From Fen-999 sp035505955 (GTDB lineage: Bacteria > Pseudomonadota > Gammaproteobacteria > Burkholderiales > Rhodocyclaceae): a stretch of 15,465 nucleotides of DNA. The notes beneath the pieces were generated by a model, which saw only the letters and a list, made by a program, of their open reading frames with translations, did not search any database and had not been told where the DNA came from. A program made the position numbers and the translations under genes. This document shows positions 1-6,301 of this stretch, one piece after another. Position 1 is the stretch's first letter. Each line of letters begins with the position of its first letter. Location: contig DATJQH010000025.1 in NCBI GenBank assembly GCA_035505955.1, positions 1-15,465 on the forward strand, given 5' to 3'.

Positions 1-540
1 GGCGCCGCCACCAACACCCAGGCCATCATCGACCAGCCCAGCCAGTTCGACTTCTATGACGGCGGCGGTCTCGACGTCGCCTTCCTTGGCCTCGCCCAGG
101 CGGACCGGCACGGCAACCTCAACGTCTCCAAGTTCGGCCCACGGCTGGCGGGCGCCGGCGGCTTCATCAACATTTCGCAGAACGCCAAGAAGGTCGTTTT
201 CGTCGGCACGTTTACCGCCGGGCACCTGCATGTCGCGATCCAGCATGGCGCCTTGCACATCGTCCAGGAAGGCAAGCCCTGCAAGTTCGTGTCCGAGGTC
301 GAGCACCGCACCTTCAGCGGCCAGATGGCCACCGCAGCGGGCAGGGAAATCCTCTATGTCACCGAACGGTGCGTGTTCCGGCTCGCTGCCGAAGGGCTCG
401 AATTGATCGAGATCGCGCCAGGCATCGACCTGCAGCGCGACATCATCGAGCGGATGGAATTCGTGCCGCGCATGGCGGCCAAGGTGGCGTTCATGGACGA
501 ACGGATTTTCCGCAACGGCCTTATGGGGTTAGACTTGTAG
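1..540 (+). CDS. Acyl-CoA:acetate/3-ketoacid CoA-transferase (YdiF-like), C-terminal part
   Basis: The frame is open from the first base of the window and ends at TAG 538-540, giving 179 residues of a C-terminus; the start lies upstream. The visible part carries segments typical of the beta-like half of family I CoA transferases: DGGGLDVAFLGLAQ near residue 21, a HGNLNVSKFG segment near 37, and FINISQNAKKVVFVG near 55, followed by EHRTFSGQ and YVTERCVFRL. Such enzymes (about 520-530 aa in the fused alpha-beta YdiF form) move CoA between acyl-CoAs and free acids such as acetate. The catalytic glutamate of the family would lie upstream of the window. The following gene is a phasin, which fits a short-chain acyl-CoA or polyhydroxybutyrate setting, but the exact substrate cannot be read from this fragment. 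Confidence 0.88.
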   Translation, partial: GAATNTQAIIDQPSQFDFYDGGGLDVAFLGLAQADRHGNLNVSKFGPRLAGAGGFINISQNAKKVVFVGTFTAGHLHVAIQHGALHIVQEGKPCKFVSEVEHRTFSGQMATAAGREILYVTERCVFRLAAEGLELIEIAPGIDLQRDIIERMEFVPRMAAKVAFMDERIFRNGLMGLDL

Positions 541-614
541 CAGTGGTCGGCCGGCGCGGACCAGTGCGCTCCGGGTGGCTATCCATTTAGAATACAACTG
601 AAACGGAGAGGACC

Positions 615-1133
615 ATGACGAGCAAGAACGAATTCGGCGAAATCCAGCGCAAGAACATGGAAGCGGCGATGCGGCTGGCACAGATATCCATCGACAATTC
701 CCAGCGCATCATGGAGCTGCAGTCGCGGCTGGCGCGCGAACTGTTCGAGAACAGCGTCGAGCAGGCCAAGATCCAGGCCGAATCGAAGGATCCGCAGAAC
801 ATCATCACCCTGCGCGCCCGCTACGCGCAGGACACCGCGCAGAAGATGATCGCTGCCGCCCAGCAGGTCGCCGAGATCGGCAACAGCGCGCGCGTCGAGT
901 TTTCCCGCCTGCTCACGGAACAACTGGCGGCGGGCAGCCAGGACATGGTCGACGCGTTCCAGTCCTTCTTCAAGGCCCTGCCCGGACAGAACACGAACAT
1001 CCTGGACGCCATGCAGCAGGCCATGACGAATGCCAACAACGCTTTCGAACAGATGAGCAAGGCATCGAAGGCTGCGTTCGAAAACGCGGCCGATGCCGCA
1101 AAGAAGGGACCGCCGCCGCGCGCCAGGAAGTAA
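615..1133 (+). CDS. Phasin family protein (polyhydroxyalkanoate granule-associated)
   Basis: A 172-residue protein with no signal peptide or membrane segment. It is almost wholly amphipathic alpha-helix, rich in Ala, Gln, Glu and Met, with a Lys/Arg/Pro-rich tail (KKGPPPRARK). Length, composition and segments such as NSQRIMELQSRLARELFENSVEQAK and the central AQDTAQKMIAAAQQVAEIGN fit the phasin family (PhaP), which coats intracellular polyhydroxyalkanoate granules and controls their size and number. An AACGGAGAGGA ribosome-binding site precedes the ATG by a few bases. The gene sits 74 bp after a CoA-transferase, consistent with storage-polymer or short-chain acyl-CoA metabolism. No polymer synthase is visible in the window, so the link to PHA itself is by family only. 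Confidence 0.85.
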   Translation: MTSKNEFGEIQRKNMEAAMRLAQISIDNSQRIMELQSRLARELFENSVEQAKIQAESKDPQNIITLRARYAQDTAQKMIAAAQQVAEIGNSARVEFSRLLTEQLAAGSQDMVDAFQSFFKALPGQNTNILDAMQQAMTNANNAFEQMSKASKAAFENAADAAKKGPPPRARK

Positions 1134-1174
1134 CGAGGCCGGCGGGGCGGCCGCATCAGTAAAACAAGAAATCC

Positions 1175-1181
1175 GGGGAGG
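1175..1181 (+). promoter_or_regulatory. Ribosome-binding site that sets the TTG start of the chemotaxis receptor
   Basis: GGGGAGG lies 7 bases before TTG 1189. The only in-frame ATG further upstream (1093) lies inside the phasin gene and would add a charged 32-residue leader before the first membrane segment, so the TTG is the better start. Confidence 0.75.
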
Positions 1182-1188
1182 CAGCATC

Positions 1189-2808
1189 TTGAATCACGGC
1201 AAGAGCATCAGCACGCCGTTGCTGGTCGCAGTGTTCGTTTCGCTGCTGACCATGCTGGCCGGCGGGATCATCGCCCTGTGGTCGCTTTCCAGCGTCGCGG
1301 ATCGCTTCGCCGAGTTCGTCGATCGCGACCAGGCGCGCCTGACCGCGTATGACGGCATGTACGCGCAAGGCCTGCAAACCGGGCAGGCAATCCGCAACAT
1401 CATCCTCGACCCGGCCAATCCCAAGGCCTACGCGAACCTCGATGCCGCGCAGCAGGATTTCGTCAGGAACCTGCACGCTGCCCAGAGCCTGACGGCCGAC
1501 AGTGCCGAAACCGGCGTCCTGGCCGATCTGGAGAAGCGCTGGAACGAGAACACGACCCTGAAGAACCGCGTGCGTGATCTCGCCAAGGGCGGCCAGTCGG
1601 CCGAGGCGGTGCAGGTACTCAACAAGGAGGAAACACCTTCCTGGCGCGGCATCAAGGACATCCTGTTGAAGCGGACGGAAGACCAGTCGGCAGCGGTCGC
1701 GGCGGCCAAGAAGTCGGTCGCCGACCAGGCGAGCCGCAACCGTGTGCTGACCATCGTGGCATTCATCGCTGCGTTTGCCCTCGCCTGGATCATGATGACA
1801 GTGACGATCAGGCGCATGCGCGGGCCCCTGCTTCATTTCGAAGAATCGGTGCGCCAGCTGGAGTCGGGCGATGGCGACCTCACGCGCCGGCTGCCCGTCG
1901 AGACCGCGGACGAGATCGGGCGCGCGGCGACATCGTTCAACAAGTTCCTCGACGGCCTGCAGCGGACCATCCGCGACGTGCAGCACGAAGCGAACAACGT
2001 CGCGGGCAGTTCGGACAAGGTCGCCGGTTCCGCCGGCGACATGTCCTCCGCATCGGAGACCCAGGCCAACGCCTCGGGCGCGATCGCGGCGGCCATCCAG
2101 CAGCTCATCACCAGTATCGAGTCGGTGGCGGGATCGGCGCAGACCGTACGCGATACTTCTGAACTCAGCCTGCGCCACACCGAGGAAGGCTCACGCAGCG
2201 TCAACGAATTGCGCAAGGAGATGATGCGCATCGAGCAGTCGATCAAAGGCATTGCGGAAGCCACGGAACGCTTCGTCACCAACTCGCGCACGATCACCAG
2301 CCTGACCAGCGAAGTGAAGGAGATCGCCAATCAGACGAACCTGCTGGCGCTCAATGCCGCCATCGAGGCGGCGCGTGCCGGCGAGCACGGGCGCGGCTTC
2401 GCGGTGGTCGCCGACGAGGTGCGCGGCCTGGCCGAGAAGTCGGGCAAGGCGGCGGCCGAAATCGACAACATCACGCAGGGCATCCAGTCCGAATCGGAAA
2501 ACCTGGAAACCGCCATCCGGGCCAGCAATGACGTGCTGAAGGAAAGCCACGCGACGCTCGAGAAGGTTGCCGAGGTCCTGCAGGCGAGCATGACCGTGGC
2601 CAACCAGGAACACCAGGGCGTCGACGAAATCAACCACTCGCTCGCCGAGCAGAAGAGCGCGGGCCAGGAGATCGGCCGCAACCTCGAGTCCATTTCGAGC
2701 GCCGCGGAAGCGACGAACAATTCCGCACGCAACACGCTTTCGGCGGCAGAAGGCATGAAGGCCAGCGCAACCCGGCTGCACGCCAGCGTCGGCCGCTTCC
2801 GGGTCTAG
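1189..2808 (+). CDS. Methyl-accepting chemotaxis protein (transmembrane receptor)
   Basis: A 539-residue receptor using a TTG start. A first membrane segment spans about residues 10-31. A periplasmic sensor region of about 150 residues, mostly helical and resembling a four-helix-bundle ligand domain, follows to about residue 185. A second membrane segment spans about 186-207, followed by a HAMP linker (GDGDLTRRLPVETADEIG) and a long helical signalling domain. The hairpin tip that binds CheA and CheW is clear near residues 381-420: NQTNLLALNAAIEAARAGE, GRGFAVVADEVRGLAEKSG. The protein ends in HASVGRFRV, without an obvious CheR-docking pentapeptide such as NWETF. Its ligand cannot be predicted. 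It starts 55 bp after the phasin on the same strand and ends convergent with moaE, 9 bp apart. Confidence 0.93.
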   Translation: MNHGKSISTPLLVAVFVSLLTMLAGGIIALWSLSSVADRFAEFVDRDQARLTAYDGMYAQGLQTGQAIRNIILDPANPKAYANLDAAQQDFVRNLHAAQSLTADSAETGVLADLEKRWNENTTLKNRVRDLAKGGQSAEAVQVLNKEETPSWRGIKDILLKRTEDQSAAVAAAKKSVADQASRNRVLTIVAFIAAFALAWIMMTVTIRRMRGPLLHFEESVRQLESGDGDLTRRLPVETADEIGRAATSFNKFLDGLQRTIRDVQHEANNVAGSSDKVAGSAGDMSSASETQANASGAIAAAIQQLITSIESVAGSAQTVRDTSELSLRHTEEGSRSVNELRKEMMRIEQSIKGIAEATERFVTNSRTITSLTSEVKEIANQTNLLALNAAIEAARAGEHGRGFAVVADEVRGLAEKSGKAAAEIDNITQGIQSESENLETAIRASNDVLKESHATLEKVAEVLQASMTVANQEHQGVDEINHSLAEQKSAGQEIGRNLESISSAAEATNNSARNTLSAAEGMKASATRLHASVGRFRV

Positions 2809-2817
2809 AACGGTCGC

Positions 2818-3255
2818 CTACCAGCGCTGCTGCGCGGCCTCGTCGGACTCGCGCGCATCCACCCAACGGCCGCCGTCGGCTGTCTCCTCGCGCTTCCAGA
2901 AAGGCGCTCGCGTCTTCAGGTAGTCCATGATGAATTCGCAAGCGGCGAAGGCCGCCTGCCGATGGGTCGATGCGACGGCAACGAGCACGATGCGATCGCC
3001 TGGCTGCAGTTTGCCGACCCGGTGGATCACCCGCACGCCGAGCAATTCCCAGCGCCGATTCGCCTCGGCGACGATTTCGTTCAGCGCCCTTTCGGTCATC
3101 GCCGGATAATGTTCCAGCGTCATCGAGAGAATTCCTGCGCCGCGCACGACACCGACGAAGCTCGCGACGGCCCCCGCGTCGTGCGCATTCTTCGTCAACA
3201 CCTCGATTTCCGAGCCGACGTCAAAGTCCTCTTCCTGTACCGACGCGGCGGTCAT
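2818..3255 (-). CDS. moaE: Molybdopterin synthase large (catalytic) subunit MoaE
   Basis: A 145-residue protein close to the usual MoaE size of about 150. MoaE pairs with MoaD to convert precursor Z (cPMP) into molybdopterin by inserting two sulfurs. Family motifs are present: AVASFVGVVRG near the N-terminus, LEHYPAMTE, HRVGKLQPGDRIVLVAVAS, and the active-site stretch YLKTRAPFWKRE, where K114 and K121 match the catalytic lysines K119 and K126 of E. coli MoaE. The start is the ATG at 3255, one base after the moaD stop, so translation is probably coupled and the subunits made in step. It is the last gene of the minus-strand molybdenum cofactor operon and runs convergent into the chemotaxis receptor with no visible terminator between them. 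Confidence 0.95.
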   Translation of the reverse strand: MTAASVQEEDFDVGSEIEVLTKNAHDAGAVASFVGVVRGAGILSMTLEHYPAMTERALNEIVAEANRRWELLGVRVIHRVGKLQPGDRIVLVAVASTHRQAAFAACEFIMDYLKTRAPFWKREETADGGRWVDARESDEAAQQRW

Positions 3256-3256
3256 G

Positions 3257-3511
3257 CTACCCCCCGGTAACCGGCGGAAAGAAGGCCACCTCGTCCCCGG
3301 CCCGTACCTGCGCATCGAATCCGACCATGGCCTGGTTGACCGCGCAGCGGAGGTTCTTTGCCCGCGTCAGCGCAGTCCACGGTTCGCCGCGCGCGGCGAT
3401 GTGGTCGCGCAACGCGCCCGTCGTGGCGATATTCGCGGGCAACTCGAGTGACTCACCGGACGATCCCAGCGCCTCGCGCAGGCTGGCGAAATAGAGAATT
3501 CTGAGCGTCAT
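3257..3511 (-). CDS. moaD: Molybdopterin synthase sulfur-carrier subunit MoaD
   Basis: An 84-residue ubiquitin-like protein starting MTLRILYFASLREALG and ending FPPVTGG. The C-terminal Gly-Gly is adenylated and turned into the thiocarboxylate that donates sulfur for the molybdopterin dithiolene; the GDEVAFFPPVTGG ending is diagnostic of MoaD. The ATG overlaps the moeA stop by four bases (ATGA), and the stop lies 1 nt before the moaE start. The activating enzyme MoeB and the sulfurtransferase are not in this window. A longer open frame reaches upstream to 3898 but lies inside moeA and is not needed. Confidence 0.95.
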   Translation of the reverse strand: MTLRILYFASLREALGSSGESLELPANIATTGALRDHIAARGEPWTALTRAKNLRCAVNQAMVGFDAQVRAGDEVAFFPPVTGG

Positions 3512-4707
3512 GGCAACTCCGAAAACCGAATATAGCTCACCGAATCTCCCGGTTCGACCTTCTGCCCAACGGGGATGTCGGCCAGGCCGTCCGCCCATAG
3601 ACACGAGGTCAGCACGCCGGAACTCTGGTTCGGAAAGCGTTCCAGGCGGCCGTCCTCGCCAACGCGCACACGCAGGAACTCGCGCCGGTTGCCCGGCTTC
3701 TGCCACGCGAAGCCGGCTATCATGCGACGCGAGCCGGCCAGGAAGTGCGTGGCGCCCTGGCACTTGCGCAAGAACGGCCGGATCAGCATGTTGAAGGTGA
3801 CGAAGACCGACACCGGGTTCCCCGGCAGGCCGACGAAGTCCGCGTTGCCGACCTTGCCGAAAGCGAGAGGTTTGCCCGGCTTCACGGCGACGTTCCAAAG
3901 CGTCAATTCGCCTTCGGCTTCAACCGCCGGCTTGACGTGATCTTCCTCGCCGACCGAAACGCCGCCCGAGGTAATGACCAAGTCATGCAGCGCGCCGGCC
4001 TTGCGCAGCGCGCGTCGCGTCGCTTCGTAGTCGTCGGGCAGCGGTTCGTAGTCGGTCACGTCGCAGCCAAGGTTCTTGAGAATGCTGACGAGTTGGTAAC
4101 GGTTCGAGTTGTAGATGCGCCCCGAGGGCAAAGGCTCGCCTGGCGTGACAAGCTCGCTGCCGGTCGATACGACGCCGACGGAAAGGCGACGGAATACGGG
4201 CAGCCGGGCGGCGCCCACCGAAGCCGCCATGCCGATCGCGGCCGGCGTCAGCACCGTTCCCGGCGCCAGCACTTCTGCGCCGCTGCGGATGTCTTCTCCC
4301 GTCTTGCGAATGTAGTCGCCAGGTTCGGGCACGCGGTTGACGACCACCTGCCCGTCCTGGCTGGGCGCGCAGTCTTCCTGCATGACGACGGCGTCCGCGC
4401 CCGGCGGCACCGGCGCGCCCGTGAAGATGCGCGCTGCCGCGCCGGGTTCCAGCGCGTGGCCGACGCTGCCGGCCGCGATGCGCTGCGTCACGCGCAACGT
4501 CGTGCCGGCAGCCGGCACGTCTGCGCAGCGCACCGCGTACCCATCCATGCCGCTGTTGTCCAGCGGAGGCACATCGACGGCCGACAGTATCGGCTCGGCC
4601 AGGACTCGGCCGGTTGCCTCCGCCAGCGCAACGCGATCGGTGCCTTTGACTTGCCGCGCGCGGGACAGCAGCATTTCGAGCGCCTCGTCGAAACTCAACA
4701 CACTCAT
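3508..4707 (-). CDS. moeA: Molybdopterin molybdenumtransferase MoeA
   Basis: A 399-residue protein, close to the 411 residues of E. coli MoeA. It uses molybdate to insert Mo into adenylated molybdopterin. Recognisable segments in order are VDVPPLDNSGMDGYAVR (Asp55 matches the conserved E. coli Asp59), IFTGAPVPPGADAVVMQED, GDYIRKTGEDI, VVSTGSELV, GRIYNSNRYQL, LVITSGGVSVGEEDHVK, VKPGKPLAFGK and VGLPGNPVSVFVTF, then a C-terminal beta domain. Start chosen at ATG 4707, where MSVLSFDEALEMLL matches the usual MoeA N-terminus and overlaps the mobB stop by ATGA. The frame stays open upstream to 5010, but that part is antisense-like shadow over mobB. It lies between mobB and moaD with four-base overlaps at both ends. 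Confidence 0.96.
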   Translation of the reverse strand: MSVLSFDEALEMLLSRARQVKGTDRVALAEATGRVLAEPILSAVDVPPLDNSGMDGYAVRCADVPAAGTTLRVTQRIAAGSVGHALEPGAAARIFTGAPVPPGADAVVMQEDCAPSQDGQVVVNRVPEPGDYIRKTGEDIRSGAEVLAPGTVLTPAAIGMAASVGAARLPVFRRLSVGVVSTGSELVTPGEPLPSGRIYNSNRYQLVSILKNLGCDVTDYEPLPDDYEATRRALRKAGALHDLVITSGGVSVGEEDHVKPAVEAEGELTLWNVAVKPGKPLAFGKVGNADFVGLPGNPVSVFVTFNMLIRPFLRKCQGATHFLAGSRRMIAGFAWQKPGNRREFLRVRVGEDGRLERFPNQSSGVLTSCLWADGLADIPVGQKVEPGDSVSYIRFSELP

Positions 4708-5204
4708 AGCGCGGTCTTCTCCAGGATGAACGCCGCAATGGCGTCGTGGTCGTCCAGATCGAGCCAGGGCAGCGGACAATCCGCCGGACGATCGGCGGCC
4801 GGCGTGGCGAGCGCCGCGATGCTCTTGTTCTCCGGCCAGATGAACGGCTTGCCGTTGTCGCGGCGATGCACCTCGAGTTTCGGTATCGGCGTTGCCTTGT
4901 AGCCTTCGACCAGCAGCAGGTCGCAGGGTGAAAGGTTGGCGATCTGCTGCTCGAACGTCGGCTCCGGATCGCCGCGCAGTTCGTGCATCAGCACCCAGCG
5001 CTGGTCGCACACGAGCATCACCTCGGTTGCGCCCGCCTCACGATGGCGAAACGAGTCCTTGCCGGACTTGTCGAGATCGAAATTGTGGTGCGTGTGCTTG
5101 ATCATGGAGACACGCAGACCGCGTGCCGCGAAGCGCGGAATCAACTGCTCGATCAGTGTCGTTTTGCCGGCGCCGGAATAGCCAGCCAGTCCGAACATCT
5201 TCAT
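4704..5204 (-). CDS. mobB: Molybdopterin-guanine dinucleotide biosynthesis protein MobB
   Basis: A 166-residue P-loop GTP-binding protein. The Walker A motif GYSGAGKT covers residues 8-15, followed by LIEQLIPRFAARGLRVSMIKHTHHNFDLDKSGKDSFRHREAGA, the characteristic MobB region with its KHTHH stretch, and later LLLVEGYKATPIPKLEVHR. MobB is an accessory factor to MobA, which attaches GMP to Mo-molybdopterin. mobA itself is not in this window. Start taken at ATG 5204, which overlaps the stop of the upstream ATP-grasp-like gene by ATGA; a second Met two codons later is possible. The four-base overlaps on both sides argue for translational coupling across the operon. Confidence 0.94.
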   Translation of the reverse strand: MKMFGLAGYSGAGKTTLIEQLIPRFAARGLRVSMIKHTHHNFDLDKSGKDSFRHREAGATEVMLVCDQRWVLMHELRGDPEPTFEQQIANLSPCDLLLVEGYKATPIPKLEVHRRDNGKPFIWPENKSIAALATPAADRPADCPLPWLDLDDHDAIAAFILEKTAL

Positions 5205-6292
5205 TCGATCACCACCTCCGCAAACCCTCCGCCCGGTGTGCGGAAATTGGTCGTCTGACCCTGCCAGAGCCGCGCCGCGACGAACTGCACTTCGCCACGA
5301 TAGGCGTAGCACCGCACATCGACCTTGAGATTGCTCAAGGCGCCATTCACCTCCGCCTCGATCACCGAAGGGGGCACGAATTCCTGCGCAATCGTATTGC
5401 CGGCCAGTATCTCCTCGAACACTTTCCTGGTGATCTTGTCCCCACGGTAGGCCGCTTTCGCGCCGTATCCGGTCGCCGGCTTGAAGAAGAGTCCCTTGCG
5501 TCGCGCCCATAAATCTTCGGCCCGCTCGGATCGCACGAGTTCCGTGCGCGGCAGCGCAGCGGCCAGGATGCCGCGGGTCCCGGCATCCACGCCCCAGTCT
5601 GCCAGCAGCGCATCGTCCGACAGGGCGATGAGATTGCGCTTGTCCGCAAAGAGTGCATGGCCGAACGGATGCGGCGTCAGCACCACCGACCCCTCGAGGT
5701 AGGCCTGGCGCAATGCCGTATTGCCGTGCGTCTCGAGCGGGAAATCCGTGATGCGGTTGTAGACCAGGTCGAGCCTCGTCTGCTGGTGCCACAGCCCGCC
5801 GTGGCACAGCATCAGGTCCTCCGGCGCACAGATGACCGCCTCGACGCCGTGCTGTACGAACAGTTCCCGGAAAAGCACGAATTCCGGATACAGATACTGC
5901 TGCGCCGGCGTCTCGTCGACGATGGCAAGCGTAGCCAGCCGCGGGCACTCGGCGCGGAACATGTCCACGAACTTCTCTTCGACGTCGCGACGGCCAAAGC
6001 GCCGGGCAGCCAGCAGGCCGCCGCCGGCGTTGGTGTTGATCTCGATGAGCTTCGGCCCCTGCGGCGTCAGGTGGAAGTCGTAGCCGTAGAAGGCGCCCGG
6101 GTTGGGCGGCACGTGGCGCGCAATGCCCGGCGCCCGGCCCAGCACGTGCTCCCGATAGGCAGGCAAGGCCGCGACGCGCTCGACGGCGGCAACCACGGCC
6201 GCCATGCGCGGCGTGTCGTCGGGGCTGACTTTCACTTGGACCGGGGAAAACAGGTTTGGCCGCTCTGCCAACAGGGAAACAACGGATTCCAT
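5201..6292 (-). CDS. Putative circularly permuted ATP-grasp protein in the Moco operon, function unknown
   Basis: A 363-residue soluble protein I cannot assign to a named enzyme. It has ATP-grasp-like motifs in permuted order. The metal-binding loop usually near the C-terminus (EVNxxPG in RimK-type enzymes) appears here near the N-terminus as LIEINTNAGGG (E84, N86, N88). The nucleotide-binding parts come later: FFKPATGYGAK with K271 and a glycine loop, the hinge-like IAQEFVPP (303-308), VDVRCYAYRGEV (D325, R327), and TTNFRTPGGG (348-356), which resembles the FRSNxxxGG stretch of RimK. Permuted ATP-grasp families exist and usually form amide or peptide bonds through an acyl phosphate. It begins 9 bp after the helicase stop and overlaps mobB by ATGA, so it is co-translated with Moco genes. 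Its substrate is unknown; a role with the cofactor is only suggested by position. Confidence 0.7.
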   Translation of the reverse strand: MESVVSLLAERPNLFSPVQVKVSPDDTPRMAAVVAAVERVAALPAYREHVLGRAPGIARHVPPNPGAFYGYDFHLTPQGPKLIEINTNAGGGLLAARRFGRRDVEEKFVDMFRAECPRLATLAIVDETPAQQYLYPEFVLFRELFVQHGVEAVICAPEDLMLCHGGLWHQQTRLDLVYNRITDFPLETHGNTALRQAYLEGSVVLTPHPFGHALFADKRNLIALSDDALLADWGVDAGTRGILAAALPRTELVRSERAEDLWARRKGLFFKPATGYGAKAAYRGDKITRKVFEEILAGNTIAQEFVPPSVIEAEVNGALSNLKVDVRCYAYRGEVQFVAARLWQGQTTNFRTPGGGFAEVVIE

Positions 6293-6301
6293 GTCTGCAG
6301 T

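Noticed and set aside
1093..1188. Extended N-terminus of the chemotaxis receptor from ATG 1093
   Set aside because: This ATG lies inside the phasin gene; the added residues are charged and unconserved, and TTG 1189 has a near-perfect ribosome-binding site.
2809..2817. Bidirectional terminator between the chemotaxis receptor and moaE
   Set aside because: Only 9 bp separate the two stops and no hairpin with a T-run is seen there.
3745..4902. 385-codon plus-strand frame opposite moeA and mobB
   Set aside because: The antisense of well-conserved moeA and mobB; composition is Arg/His/Ala-rich with no motif.
4708..5010. Upstream extension of moeA to 5010
   Set aside because: The extension overlaps all the middle of mobB in another frame, and MoeA homology begins at Met 4707.
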